Assembly: GCA_029783825.1 (NCBI GenBank)
Contig: JAREIK010002445.1
Location: 101,838 to 165,837 of the forward strand
DNA from: Sapria himalayana
Lineage: Eukaryota > Streptophyta > Magnoliopsida > Malpighiales > Rafflesiaceae
DNA length: 64,000 nt
Direction: 5' to 3'
Under the pieces are notes generated by a model, which worked only from the letters and a program-made list of their open reading frames with translations, did not search any database and was not told where the DNA came from. Numbering within the stretch: position 1 is the stretch's first letter; each line of letters begins with the position of its first letter. A program made the translations under genes and the position numbers. Shown here one piece after another: positions 31,294 through 43,734 of this stretch.

Positions 31294-32135
31294 TATAGAT
31301 AGATAGACAGACAGATAGTTAGTTAGAGACATAGATAGATAGATAGATAAATAAATAGATAAATAAGCACATTACTAAATCCATTTATAAATAGATTTTT
31401 AGATAGATAGATAAATAGAATGATAAATAGATTGATAGATAGATGATATATAGATAGATAGATAGACAAATAGACATACAAATATACAGACAAATATTTA
31501 GATAGATAGAAAGATAATTATATAGATAGATAGATAAATATATAAATAGATAGATAGATTAATAGATAAACAGATAGAAAGAAAGAAAGATAGATATATA
31601 GACATATAAATAGATATATAAACAGACAAATAGATAGGAAAAAATTTGACATATAGATCGATAGATACAAAAAGAGATAGACAGATAGATAGACATACAA
31701 ATATACAGTTAGATAGACATATTGATAGAAAGGTAGATAGATAGATAAATAGATATATAGATTAAAAGATAGATCAATAGATAGATAGATCGATAGATTG
31801 ATAGATAGACTAGATAGATAACTAGACAAATAGATAGATAAATATATAAACAAATTGATAAACATATAGGTATATAGATTGATAGATTGATTTATAAAAA
31901 GGATGAAAGATAGTTTGATAGATAGATTGATAGACAGATTGAAATATAGATTGATAGATAGACAGATTGAAATATAGATTAATAGATAGATAGATAGATT
32001 GATTGATTGTTAGAAAGATAGATAAATAGATAGATAGAAAGTATATTTGACAAATAGATAGATTAACAAATAGATAGACAAATAGATAGACATATATAAT
32101 AGTTAGATACATAGAATGTAAGATAAATAATATAG
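29880..32135. repeat. Dispersed duplication in array 2 (29880-30145 and about 31846-32130)
   Basis: Two segments about 1.97 kb apart share non-GATA landmarks in order. These are 'acatataggta', then an 'aggatgaaagatag' phrase, then 'gattgattgattg', then 'aatgtaagata.ataatat'. Only the outer segments are paired; the sequence between them is ordinary array. Confidence 0.6.
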
Positions 32136-32671
32136 ATAGACAAATAGATAGACACATAGATAGATAGACAGACAGACATACATATAGATATACATAGAGA
32201 TTGACAAATAAATAGATAGATAGATAGATAAATAGATAGACAGAAATATTTATAGCCAGATAGATAGATAGATTGATAAATAAATATATAGAGAAATATA
32301 AAGATAGATAGATTGATACATAGATATATAGATAGATATATAGATAAATTTATGGAAAAATAGACAAATAGATACATAAATTGATAAATAGATATATAGA
32401 CAAATAGATAGATAAAAAGATAGAAAGATAGATAGAGAGTTAGATATACATATCGATAAAAAGATAGACATATAAATAGATAGATATATAGTGAGAAAGT
32501 TAAGTAGAAAGATAAATAGATAGTCAGAAAGTTAAGTAGAAAGATAGATAGATATATAGAAAGATAGATAGATAGATAAAAACAAAGATAGAAAGAAAGA
32601 TATCTAGATAGATGGACAAATAGATAGATAGATAGATAGATATACATATAATCAAAAAGATAAACATATAG

Positions 32672-32703
<32 letters not shown>

Positions 32704-34425
32704 ACATATAGATAAAAAGACATGTAGATAAAAAGATTTATTGACAAATAGATAGATAGATATAAAAATAGATAGATAGACAAATAGATATACATATATA
32801 TACACAAATAATTAGACAGATAGATTGACAGATAAATAGATAGTTAGATAGATAGATATATAGATAGATATATAAACAAATAGATAGAAAAATACATAGA
32901 TAGACGGATAGACAGATAGATACATAGACAAATAGATAGACAAATACATAAATAGAATGATTAAAAAATATACATATAGTTTTATAGACAGTAGTCAGTT
33001 AGATAGATATATAGATAAAGAGACAGATAAATAGATAGATAGATGGATAAATAGACAAACATATAGCCACAAAGATATGTAGATATATAGACAGACAATT
33101 AGATAGATAAATATCTAGACAGACCGACTGATAGACTTGCATACAGATAAATAGATAGATAGACAAATAAATAGATAGTTTGATTGATACAAAAATAGAT
33201 AGATTGATAGACAAATTTATAGATAGATTGTTAGAGAAATAGATAGATTAGTAGATAGATTGAATGATTGATTGATAGTCAGATTGATAGATAGAGAAAT
33301 AGATAGACATAAATAGATAGATAGATAAATAGAATGACAGATAGATATATAGATAGACATACATATAGACATATAGATAATTAAATAGATAGATAGATTG
33401 TAGATAAAAAATTACTATATCCATTTATAGACATAATTTAAGATAGATTAATAAATATAATGATAGATAGATGATAGACAAATTGAGAGATAGATAGATT
33501 GATTGATTGATACATAGATAGAAAATAGATTTAATGATAGATAGATTGATATATAGAATGATATTTTGACAATTTATTAGATTGATAGATAAATAGTCAG
33601 AAAGAGAGACATAGAGACAAATTGAAAGATAGATAGGTAGATAGATAGATACATTGATAGATAGATAGACATGCAGATAGATAATAATAAATAGAAACAC
33701 ATATATACTGATATATAAATAGATATATAAACATAAAGATAGAAAGAAACAAAGATAGATAGATAAATAGATATATAGATAGATAGTCAACTAGAAAAAT
33801 ATAATGAATGATAGATAGGCAGATAGATAGATTAATATATATATAGACAGACAGATAGATATAGATAGATTGATTTATAGATAGACCAAAAAGATAGATA
33901 GATAGATAGCCATATTGATAGACATATAAATTTTATGTTTGATAGTTAAATTGATAGCTTGATAGATAGATAAAAAAATAAATAGACAAATTGATAGAAA
34001 GATAGATAGAGAGATAAAAAGATATATTGACAGATCGATGGTCAAATAGATAAATAAATAAATATATATATAAATAGATAAATTGCTAGATAGAAAGATA
34101 GACAGATAAATAAACACATAGATATAAAGAAAGATAGATAATTAGACATATAGATATATAGATATATAGACTGATAGACATAATGAGAGACAAATAGATA
34201 GATAGATAGATAGATATATACACAGACACACAGACAAACATATTGTTAGATAGATAGATAGATAGACAAATAGATTGCGAGAGAGAGATTGACAGACAAA
34301 TAGATAGATAGAAAGATTGATTGATTGATTGACATATAGATAGATAGACTGATAGATATATAGATATATAGAGAAATAGATAGAAACATAGATAGGTAGA
34401 TAAATAGATAGATAAATAGATTGAT

Positions 34426-34427
<2 letters not shown>

Positions 34428-34490
<63 letters not shown>
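34428..34490. repeat. (TA)n tract, 63 bp
   Basis: Pure TA run at the equivalent position of the first 1.22 kb higher-order copy. In the second copy the same position holds a TA run plus a long GT run. Confidence 0.95.
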
Positions 34491-34493
<3 letters not shown>

Positions 34494-35280
34494 TGATAGA
34501 TAGCCAATTAGATAGATATATAGATAGATAGATAGATAGAGAGAAAGATAGAGAGACAAATATATAAAAAATAGACATAATGATACATTTTGATAGATAG
34601 AAAATAAATAGATAGATAGTAGATAAACAGATTACTAGATCTATTTATAGAAAAATTTTAAGACAGATTAATAAAAATAATGATAAATATTTTTATTAAA
34701 AGATGATAGACAAATTGAGAGGTCGATAGATATATAGATTGATGCATAGATAGAAAATAGACATAATGATAGATAGATTGACAGATAGAAAAATATTTAG
34801 ACAATTTATTAGATAGATAGATAGATAGTGAGAAAGAGAGACATAGACACAAATTAAAAGATAGATTGCTAGATAGATAAATAGAAAAATTGATAGATAG
34901 ATAAACATGTAGATAGATAAAAAAAGATAGAAACACATATATACAGATATATAAATAGATATATAAACCAAAAGATAGATAGATAGATAAATAGATATAT
35001 AGATAGATAGATAGATAGTCAAATAGAAAGATATAATGAATGATAGATATGCAGATAGATAGATAAATATATAGACAAGTAGACAGATAGATATAAATTG
35101 ATTTATTTATTTATTTATAGATAGACAAATAAATAAACCAAAAGATAGATAGATAGACATATCGATAGACATAAAGATATTTAGTTTGATAGTTAAATAG
35201 ATAGATAGATAGATTGAAAAATAAATAGACAATTTGATAGAAAGATAGATATAGATATAGATATAGATATAGATAAAAAG

Positions 35281-35480
35281 ACTATCTATCTATCTATTTA
35301 ACTATATAGATATATAGAAATAGATAGATACATATAGATAGAGATATCTAAAGCCTATTTATCTATATATCTATGTGAATATATATATATGTGTCTATAT
35401 CTATGTGAATATATAGAAATAGATAGATACATATAGATAGAAAGATAGTCTAATAGAAATAGATGCGAAAATAGTGAATG
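35281..35480. repeat. Strand-switched patch inside array 2
   Basis: Within an array that otherwise shows GATA on the plus strand, this patch contains blocks reading TATC on the plus strand (35284-35300, about 35356-35372 and 35395-35405) mixed with GATA blocks. It also holds two direct copies of an 'atctatgtgaatatat' phrase and two of 'agaaatagatagatacatat'. The pattern suggests a small inversion or an inverted duplication. Confidence 0.7.
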
Positions 35481-35596
35481 AACCTATTTATCTATATCTA
35501 AACAAAATAGATATAGATAGAAAGGCTGACATATAGATAGAGAGACCGATAGATATATAGATATATAGAAATAGATAGATACATAGATAGGTAGAT

Positions 35597-35598
<2 letters not shown>

Positions 35599-35680
<82 letters not shown>
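35599..35680. repeat. Compound (TA)n(GT)n tract, 82 bp
   Basis: About 30 bp of TA repeat followed directly by about 52 bp of GT repeat, the longest GT tract in the window. It is the second-copy counterpart of the pure TA tract at 34428-34490. Confidence 0.95.
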
Positions 35681-35683
<3 letters not shown>

Positions 35684-35924
35684 GACAATTAGATAGATAT
35701 ATAGATAGATAGATAGATAGAGAGATAGAGAGACAAATAGATAGAAAATAGATATAAAAATAGATATACAGATATATAGACAAATAGGTAAACAAATAAA
35801 TAGTAAAATAAATAGATATATAAATAGATAGGTAGAAAAATAACAGATAGAATGATAGATTGTTAGAAAAATAACAGAATATACAAATAGACACATAAAT
35901 AGACAAATAGAGAGATCGATAGAT

Positions 35925-36500
35925 AGACAGATTGATACTTAGAAAGATAGACTGTAGATAGATAGACAGATTGATACTTAGAAAGATAGACTATAGATAG
36001 ATAGACAGATAGACAAACAAATAGATAGACAAAGAGATGGATATATAGATATATAGATAGATAGACAGACAGATAGAAAGATAAATAAATAGATGATAGG
36101 CCTATAGATAAATATATAGATAGATCGATAGATATTAAAATATATAGACATAGACATGTAGATAGACAAAAATAGATATACAGATAAATAGAAAAATAGG
36201 AAAACAAATAGATGAACACATTGATAGACAGATAGAAAGATAGACAAATATATAGACATATAAATAGTTAGATAGATAGATAGACAGATATATAGATAGA
36301 TAGATATATCGATCGATAACCAGATTCATAGGCCGATAGTTAGACATATACAGAGACAGACAGTTAGATATATAGATATATAGATTAATAGATAGATATA
36401 CAGATAGATAGACAAATCGAGAGACATATAGATAATGAGATATATAGATAGATAGAAAAATCGAGAGACATATAGATAATGAGATATACAGATAGATAGA
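35925..36500. repeat. Short local tandem units in array 2
   Basis: Two local expansions above the tetranucleotide level are visible. One unit of about 39 bp ('agacagattgatacttagaa') occurs at 35925 and 35964. Another of about 44 bp ('aaatcgagagacatatagat') occurs at 36414 and 36458. Confidence 0.65.
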
Positions 36501-38588
36501 CAAAAATATACACCATTTTTTATAGATTTATAAATAGATATTTAGAAATATAGATATATAGATAGTTAGACAAAAAATTGACAACAAAATAGATATAAAT
36601 ATATAAAATATATAGATATATAGATAGATACATATATAGATAGATAGATATATTGAAAGATAAACATATAGTTAGATAGTTAGATAGATAGACTTAATGA
36701 TAGACAGCACGATAGATAGATTGATAGATATACAGACATATAGTAAGATAGATAGACAAACTAATTAACACACATATAGATAGACATATATACATGTACA
36801 TAAATATACATATAGATAGACACATAGATAGATAGAAAGATGATAGATAGAAACATAGATAGACAGACAGATAAATAGACAGAGAGACAAATAGATAGAA
36901 AAACATATACAAAGATTATTTGATTGTTGGATATATAGACATATAGATAGACATATAAATAAATAGATAACAGAAATATGAAAAGACAAATAAAAGATAG
37001 ATTGACAATCAAATAGGTAGCCACAATGATTGAGAGATAGAAAAATACATAAATAGATAGATAGATAGATAGGTAGAAATATATTTTGATTGATAGATAG
37101 ATAGACATACAGATTGGTAGATATATAGACAAATAGATATATAGATAGATAGGCTGATAGAAAAAAAGATAGATAGATAGATAGACATATCGACTGATTG
37201 ATAAACACACCGATAGATAGACATATATACATGCAAGTAGATAGACATATAGACTGACATATAGATAGAATGAAAGAAAGATAGATAGATTGACACATTG
37301 ATAGATTTATAGTCATATAGATAGACACATATATAGATAGGCATATATATAGAAAGATAGATAGAAAGATAGATACACATATAGATAGATAGATTAAAGA
37401 TAGACATATAGATAGATAAATACACAGATAGATAAACATTTAGATAGACATATAGACATACATATAGATGCAAAGATAAAATGACATATAGAAAAATAGA
37501 TAGACATATAGATCTATAGATATATAAACTGATAGATAAATAGACAGATAGACAAGAAGATAAATAGAAAGATAGACATATAGATAGACATATAGATGGA
37601 AAAATAGAAAGATAGATAGATAGAGAGAAGGATAGATAGATAGATTTATAAACTGATAGGTCAACAAATAGATAGAAAGATTGATAGATAGATTTATAGA
37701 GTTATTAAAAGATAGATTGATAGAGAGAATAATAAATAGATAGATAGACAAATAGTGAGATAGGTCGATAGATAGATTAAGAAATATATAGATATATAGA
37801 GAGATAAATATATATTTACATAGAAAGGTAAACACATATATAGATAGATTGATTAATTGATTGAAAAATTAATAGACATTTTGATAATTAGATTATTATA
37901 TAGATAGATAGACAGATAAATACTTAGATTCATAGACAAATTGAAAAATATATAGATAGATATATATATTGATAGACAGATTGAAAGATAGATAGATAGA
38001 TAGATTTATTGATAGATAGATTAATATACAGATAAATATATAAATAGATAGATAGATAGACACATAGATAGATTGATAAAAAGATAGATATATATAAAAA
38101 TAGATAGAAAAATATATAGATAGTTAAATAGATAGATATATAAAAAAATAGATAGACAAATATATATATATATATATAGTTAAATAGATAGATATATAGA
38201 CAGATAGATAGAAAGAAAGAAATATAGATATATAAATCAATAGAAATATTGATAGACAAATAGATAGACTTATAAATAGACAGCTAGATAGATAGATAGA
38301 AAGATAGATAGATAAATAGATATATAGATAGATAATAGATAGGTAGATAGATAGTGAAATATATAGATAGATAGATAGATAGATATATAGACAGATTGAT
38401 AGATTGATCTATAGACATAAAAATAGATACATAGATAAATAGATAGATATACATATAGATATACAAATAGATAGATAAATAGATAAACAAACAAATAGAT
38501 AGATATATAGATAGCTATAATGATAGATTGATAGACATATAAATAGACAGATAGATAGACATATAGAAAGATAGACAAAGAGAGAGAG

Positions 38589-38629
<41 letters not shown>

Positions 38630-38840
38630 AATATATTTTTAGACAAATAGATATATAGATAGTAAAATAGATAGAGAATAGTTAGATAAATAAATTGATC
38701 AATAGACAGATCGATAGATAGAAAGATAAATAGATAGATAGAAAGATAGATTGATTTATGCATAGATATATAGATAGATAGATAGAGAACTAGATAGAAA
38801 ATATAGATAGACAGACAAATAGATAGATAGATAAATTGAT

Positions 38841-38877
<37 letters not shown>

Positions 38878-39195
38878 TAAATGCATAGATTGATAGACAA
38901 ATAGATATACATATATATAGAAATATAGAGAGATAGATTGATACACAAAATGCTAGATAGATAAATAAATAGATAGATAGATAGATAGTCATATAAATAG
39001 ACAAATAGTTCTATAATTAGATAATATATGGATAAATATATAGACAAATTAATATACAGATTGATAAATAGATTGTAAGATAGATATAAAAATAGATAGC
39101 TAGTCAAATAGATCGATAGACAGATAAATGGATAGATAGACAAATATATTGACAGATAGATAGACAAATATATTGACAGATAGATAGATATATTG

Positions 39196-39447
39196 ATACA
39201 CTGCTTTATCTCATGATCAGCTAAGTAGATATATGGGAGCTGATCAAGTAACTCTCCCATGTATGGTTGCCATGACAACTACATGTGAACACATAATATC
39301 AATAAAATTTACAATGATATGAATATAATTAATATAGAACCATATAATTTTACATAAATATTACCTAATCAGAGTCTTTACTTCTAGTTGATCTTGATTT
39401 AGGAGGAGTACACCCGATGGGTTATGCACCCATGTCAAATGTACTCT
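39196..39447. other. Transition from array 2 to unique DNA
   Basis: GATA repeat gives way to normal sequence within a few dozen bases. An imperfect 'gatcagctaa'/'gctgatcaa' inverted pair is visible near 39212-39246. No gene is seen before the PMD pseudogene on the minus strand. Confidence 0.6.
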
Positions 39448-40566
39448 TCATCTACACCATAGTGAAAGAGCTATCTCTACCTCTGGCTTTGCTCGAGATT
39501 GAGCTGGTAATCCATTACGAATAGCCTCAGGTAGGTCACCATTCCTGAAATTGACATCAGCATCGTGTAAGGCATGAGTGGGTGGTGGTGTTATATCTAC
39601 GTGTGGTTACCCAAAATTGGGTTGCCCGACGTGAAGTCTCTTCCAAGACCATAGCTGAATACAAAATAATGAGAAAGTGGGTCATAATATTGTAGTTTTT
39701 ATATTGTGTTAAGAAAAATATGATAAATTATCCATACATAACAATATACATTCTCATTTATTACATACCTGTATGAGTGTAATACAACTGCTAATACCAT
39801 GGCTATGATTTAAGCTAGCTCGACATAACTCATGGTATGTATGTGCTAGTACTGCACCACCCCAACTATATATCATAGTATCCATCAAATCTCAAAGTAG
39901 TGAGAGAAAGAATATGAGAACATGCACACCCTTCTTGTCCACAAACAAGAAGGATCCAATAAGCACTAAGATGAACCCACATGCACAACGCTCTAATGTG
40001 ACTTCATCTGCAACAAAGAGATAATGGCTCTTTAGATAGCATCGATGGATGGGATGATATCGAGCAACTCCATGCACAACATCGCCACATCAAACACATA
40101 TGTGCCAGTGACTGCTGGGTCATGGATATGAAGGCCAAGGAGGATGGTGACATCTTATAAGATAATCATCATCTCCCCTACTAGCACATGAAACATGTGT
40201 ATCTCGGGCCACCATCTCTCAATGAGTGAGGTGATAAGTTGCCAATCAATCGTAATATGGCCCAAATGATATATACCATAAAATCCACCCCTAATAATGT
40301 ATGGCTGAATCCAAATATCCATCCTCCACATAGTCATGAAGGCTCTCATCTGTTATCGAGGGTAGAGGATCTTTTGAAGTTATAAGCAACGAAACAACCA
40401 AATTTAAAAGTGATTATATATAAATTACATGTTAAAACTACTAATAGTAATTGCTAATTAATAAATTATGTACCTACTCTATATCTACTAAGTGTGATCG
40501 GTGTCTATCTTGCAATACCAATATAGATGTATCCGACAGATCCACATCATGAAACCCCCTAGCCAT
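39448..40566 (-). pseudogene. Plant mobile domain (PMD, MAIN-like) pseudogene
   Basis: Read on the minus strand, the pieces of a plant mobile domain occur in the correct order. An ATG at 40566 opens a short exon with SILVLQDRHRSHLVDIE. Next come GFYGIYHLGHITIDW, LIERWWPEIHMFHVLVGEM and DVTILLGLHIHDPAVTG, then DEVTLERCACGFILVL, YSWGGAVLAHTYHELCRASL and LWSWKRLHVGQP. These match the usual order in MAIN/MAIL and the 'phosphatase 7 long form' homologues. An intron of 114 bp with canonical GT and AG ends fits at 39655-39768, and another lies near 40370-40473. Several in-frame stops and a frame change near 40040 break the gene. PMD genes are found both as host genes and inside Mutator-like elements; the MULE directly upstream on the same strand suggests the latter. 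Confidence 0.85.
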
Positions 40567-40984
40567 ATCTATAAGATATAACAAATCTAGAATAATTGTC
40601 AAACATGGTTGTCAATATTAATCACAATGTTAATTTATAATACACACATAGAATAAGAATGTTTCATTCAATAGAATAAGTCTGATACAAGACAACAACA
40701 AAATATTCAGGGCCTCATTTACAAAAAATTAATATTAGTACATGAGTATTATACTGAATAACAACAAAAAAGTGAGGCCTCTTTTACAAATAAACAACTA
40801 AACTTGATTTCTATTCTTACAAGACCACTGATTGTGACCCTCTTATTTACACAACCTACATTTTATTTTAGATTTCTCTTCTTTAATGTCCATTTTATTA
40901 TGCAATCGGATTGATTTAGGATAGCCATTGACTTTGTCATTTCATTGACATATGAGGTGTAATCATTAGACCATCATAAAAAAG
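40567..40984. other. Spacer between MULE and PMD pseudogenes
   Basis: AT-rich spacer on the minus-strand path from the MULE stop to the PMD start. A small imperfect duplication ('ggcctcatttacaaa' near 40710 and 'ggcctcttttacaaa' near 40775) is the only structure seen. Confidence 0.5.
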
Positions 40985-42374
40985 TCATTCATCTTCTTTG
41001 AATATGGGATAAAACAAGATTGCCCAAGTGTCAAAGTAGGACTACGTAGTATAGTAGTCTTGAACAAATAACTGAAAATCAACACATTGATGCTGACATG
41101 TTGCTATGATATGGCTACATGAAAATCCATATATCAGTGTCTTACCACATGTGCATTTTTTGTCATTTATGCTGAGGTCTTTTGGACCTTACATGAAAAT
41201 ATGCCCTATATGTAATTGTAAAGAACAATTTCTATTAATTCAGCCTTAACCACATGACCTTGAATCCGAGTATCAACATATGGTGTGAACTGCTCATCTG
41301 ATGCCAATCTATTAGCACATTATTCCCTTCTTGCAGCAAAGTAACTGTTAAGGCAAGAAAATATTAACTGGACTAATATAGTGATTGGTAAGCTATGAGC
41401 CCTTTTATGTTCACTATTAAATACCTTCGACATATTGGTTGTCATTATTCCATATTTTCGACTTCCATCATGTGAAAGTACCCATAACGGAAGAGGGATC
41501 ACCTCTAACCATTTTCGTGCTTCAGATTTAATTCTCCCAATTATAGCCATATGCCTATTCATCTTCCATGTTGTTGTCGCAACATCTACTTTGCAGACCA
41601 ATTTTATTTATCTTTGAAGCTGGTCATAAAATTTCTTGCAAGATGATGCATATAGATCTTGTGATAACCATATGGTGCATCCCTATTAAGATAATGATCA
41701 CTCATAGCTACTATAATACCTGGTGTCTGTCAGATATAACACAAATCAATGTCTATTAAGTTACTCTATTTCTGATACATGCCATAAAAATTCCCCAACT
41801 ATCAATATTCTCGCCTTCTATGATAGCAAATGTCAATGAAAATAACTAATTATTTTTGTCACATCTCATAGCAATCAATAATGTCCCTTCATACTTCTCA
41901 TACAAATGTGTACCATTAATACTTAGTATAGAATGATATTTTTGCGAACCCTTCAATAGATGGCTTGAATGACCAGAACACGCACTTATATGTCTCATTG
42001 TTTGACACACTATGAGAGATGGTTTTCCAAATAACAACACATCCAGGATTGGCATATTCTATGGCCAAGAACAAATGTGAGAAATCTATATATGATTAAA
42101 TAAAATCACCAAATTAGTGTCTAAATGCCTTATGCTTCCCATCCAAGGTTTTTTTATATGAAATTTTATATCCCTATTTCTCCATCATGATTGCTTGAAT
42201 AGTAGCAAGGGAGAATATAAATTGTGTCATAATTATAGATTCTATATGAGTAGCAACCAACTTTGACTCTAGTTGATGATGCTCTCGGTTTAAACATGTA
42301 TTTACACAAGTATGCAACCCTTTATATTTGTTGATCACAAATATGTTAATATCTTTTACAACCATGGCATGCAA
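40985..42374 (-). pseudogene. Mutator-like (MULE) transposase pseudogene
   Basis: Minus-strand fragments line up along a MULE transposase. The N-terminal zinc-binding part reads HTCVNTCLNREHHQLES. It is followed by 'GYKISYKKT', FGDF and 'CVFWSFKPSIEGF'. The start of the catalytic domain reads INGTHLYEKYEGTLLIAM, and FAIIEGENIDSWGIFMACIR comes next. Then come a 'HHLARNF' segment, LSHDGSRKYGIMTTNM and the ITILVQLIFSCLNSYFAARRE block. A SWIM zinc finger has CTCGK, then CSHIIATC, and the gene ends in QDYYTT and a TGA. In the family the first motif is DGTH, whose Asp is the first catalytic acidic residue; here it is NGTH. Stops and frame changes occur throughout, so the protein is dead. The true start may lie slightly further upstream. 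Confidence 0.9.
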
Positions 42375-42549
42375 CTTTTATTGATATTGATATACTTCTG
42401 CCTTCTTACATCTTAAAAGTAGTAATTTTTTTGAGGAGGAAACTACAACAAACTCATGGTGTACTCATATTAAGTACATCTTTGTAGACTTTTACAATTC
42501 GGATTTAGAATTAAAAACTTACCCAACTACAAATTCACCATTCACATAT
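42375..42549. other. Region upstream of the MULE pseudogene
   Basis: On the minus strand a short WKLHAMVV-like lead-in continues a few codons beyond the chosen start, so part of the transposase N-terminus may extend here. No terminal inverted repeat of the MULE could be identified. Confidence 0.4.
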
Positions 42550-42780
42550 GAAAATTTTTAAAATTTAATATCCGACATTGAGAACGATGGCCATTGGTTT
42601 AATTAAATATCATCGTTCCTATCGCCAGCATTTGAAAATATTTAAAATTCAAATGCTGACATTGTGAATGATGACCATTGGTTTAATTAAATAGTTGTCA
42701 TTCCCAATTGTGGCATTTGAAAATTTTTAAAATTCATTAGCTGCCATTCACAATGTTTGCCTCTAATTTTTAAAATTTAA
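42550..42780. repeat. Tandem repeat of 84-85 bp, about 2.6 copies
   Basis: Units start with 'gaaaatttttaaaatt' at 42550, 42634 and 42719. Each continues with a 'gacattgtgaatgatgacca' type block and an AATTAAAT block; the third is partial and altered. The repeat sits just outside the MULE reading frame. Confidence 0.8.
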
Positions 42781-42783
42781 CAG

Positions 42784-42824
42784 CGTGGAAATGGCCGTCA
42801 TTGTGAATGACGACCATTTCCACG
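42784..42824. repeat. Near-perfect hairpin, 19 bp arms
   Basis: The arms CGTGGAAATGGCCGTCATT and AATGACGACCATTTCCACG are reverse complements except for one pair and are separated by only three bases (gtg). Part of the arm (atggccgtcattgtgaatga) echoes the 84-85 bp tandem repeat next to it. Confidence 0.85.
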
Positions 42825-43701
42825 ATGTTTGCAGACACACTAAGCTGGTAATATTTTTCAAACTAACATTATATTTTATAATTTTTATTTAAAATGCATT
42901 ATTTCCATACAAAACTGCATAAATTAGGTTATAGATATTTAAAAATTAGAAATAGTTTATGAACCTTTATGTACAAGACCATAAACCATGAAAAACAATT
43001 TAACACCTCAACTTCCATTAAAGTTTGCATACATACATCATAAATACCAAGCTTACTTGAGAAAAAATTGATATTAGTTTTATATAAAATTTTTATGAAT
43101 GCTAGCTGATCACAAATAATGCATAGGATGAAATGTCAGTATTATCTTAAATCTTATTGTTTAAATTATTGTTTAACACAATATGTTTTATTTATTTATG
43201 AACAATTTAATTAAAAGCAACTCATATATTTTCTGGTCTATGATTCATAAGAGTTTACAAGTGATGGAAGTTTTGACTATTTTTTGTGCTTGTGTTAGAA
43301 ATGCTATTTTGGGTTAAGCCAAAGTATTTATTTGTTTAATTAGCAATTAAGTAAGGCAAAACTAATATCTCAGAGAGTTTGGTTTCTCACATTGATTTAG
43401 TAAGGCCAAAAATATACAACCTAGATCTTTGTTGCTTAGTTTGTACGTGAATACTAACTCAGGTTTTCCTACTTGAATTGTCAAGTTAACTTTGTTTAAT
43501 GTTAAAATATAATAAATTTTTATTTTATCAAGAGATAAAATCTAAAAATTATATTTTAAAAATTATAAAAATTATTTATCATTTGCTTAAAAGGTATATC
43601 CAACTCAAATTAGAATACTCATATAATCAAGAATATTCATAATTAGTGAAAGAATTATTGAGTTTTGCTATTATTTCACACATTCAAATAAATATATGTG
43701 T

Positions 43702-43734
43702 AACTGAGAGAATAGTGATGTGCAATATGATGCT
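43702..43734 (+). repeat. 33 bp exact direct repeat, copy 1
   Basis: The 33 bases starting 'aactgagagaatagtgatg' recur exactly at 45024-45056. The flanks share only AT-rich similarity. The 1.3 kb between the copies contains no recognised gene. Confidence 0.85.

Larger units (their letters stand above)
33400..35760. repeat. Higher-order tandem duplication of about 1.22 kb in array 2
   Basis: Copy 1 starts at about 33400 and copy 2 at about 34620. Shared landmarks in order are 'attacta.at' at 33411 and 34631, 'gatgatagacaaattgagag' near 33470 and 34702, 'agaaacacatatata' at 33692 and 34928, and a long dinucleotide tract followed by 'caattagatagatatatag' (34428-34490 and 35599-35680). A weaker third relative of the first landmark lies near 31373. 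Copy 2 contains a strand-switched patch at 35281-35480 that copy 1 lacks. Confidence 0.75.
19131..39195. repeat. Degenerate (GATA)n array 2, about 20 kb
   Basis: Same composition and strand as array 1. It starts at the base after the CACTA terminus at 19130 and fades out near 39195, where normal-complexity DNA resumes. The cleanest GATA runs, around 35-40 bp, are near 25645-25680 and 31252-31292. Dinucleotide tracts are frequent, including (TA)n at 19329-19390 and (CA)n at 27021-27042 and 27208-27240. All minus-strand open frames here are repeat translation. I see no inserted gene. Confidence 0.97.

Noticed and set aside
35484..35906. Frames with Thr-His and Ile-Tyr tracts
   Set aside because: They translate the (GT)n(TA)n tract at 35599-35680.
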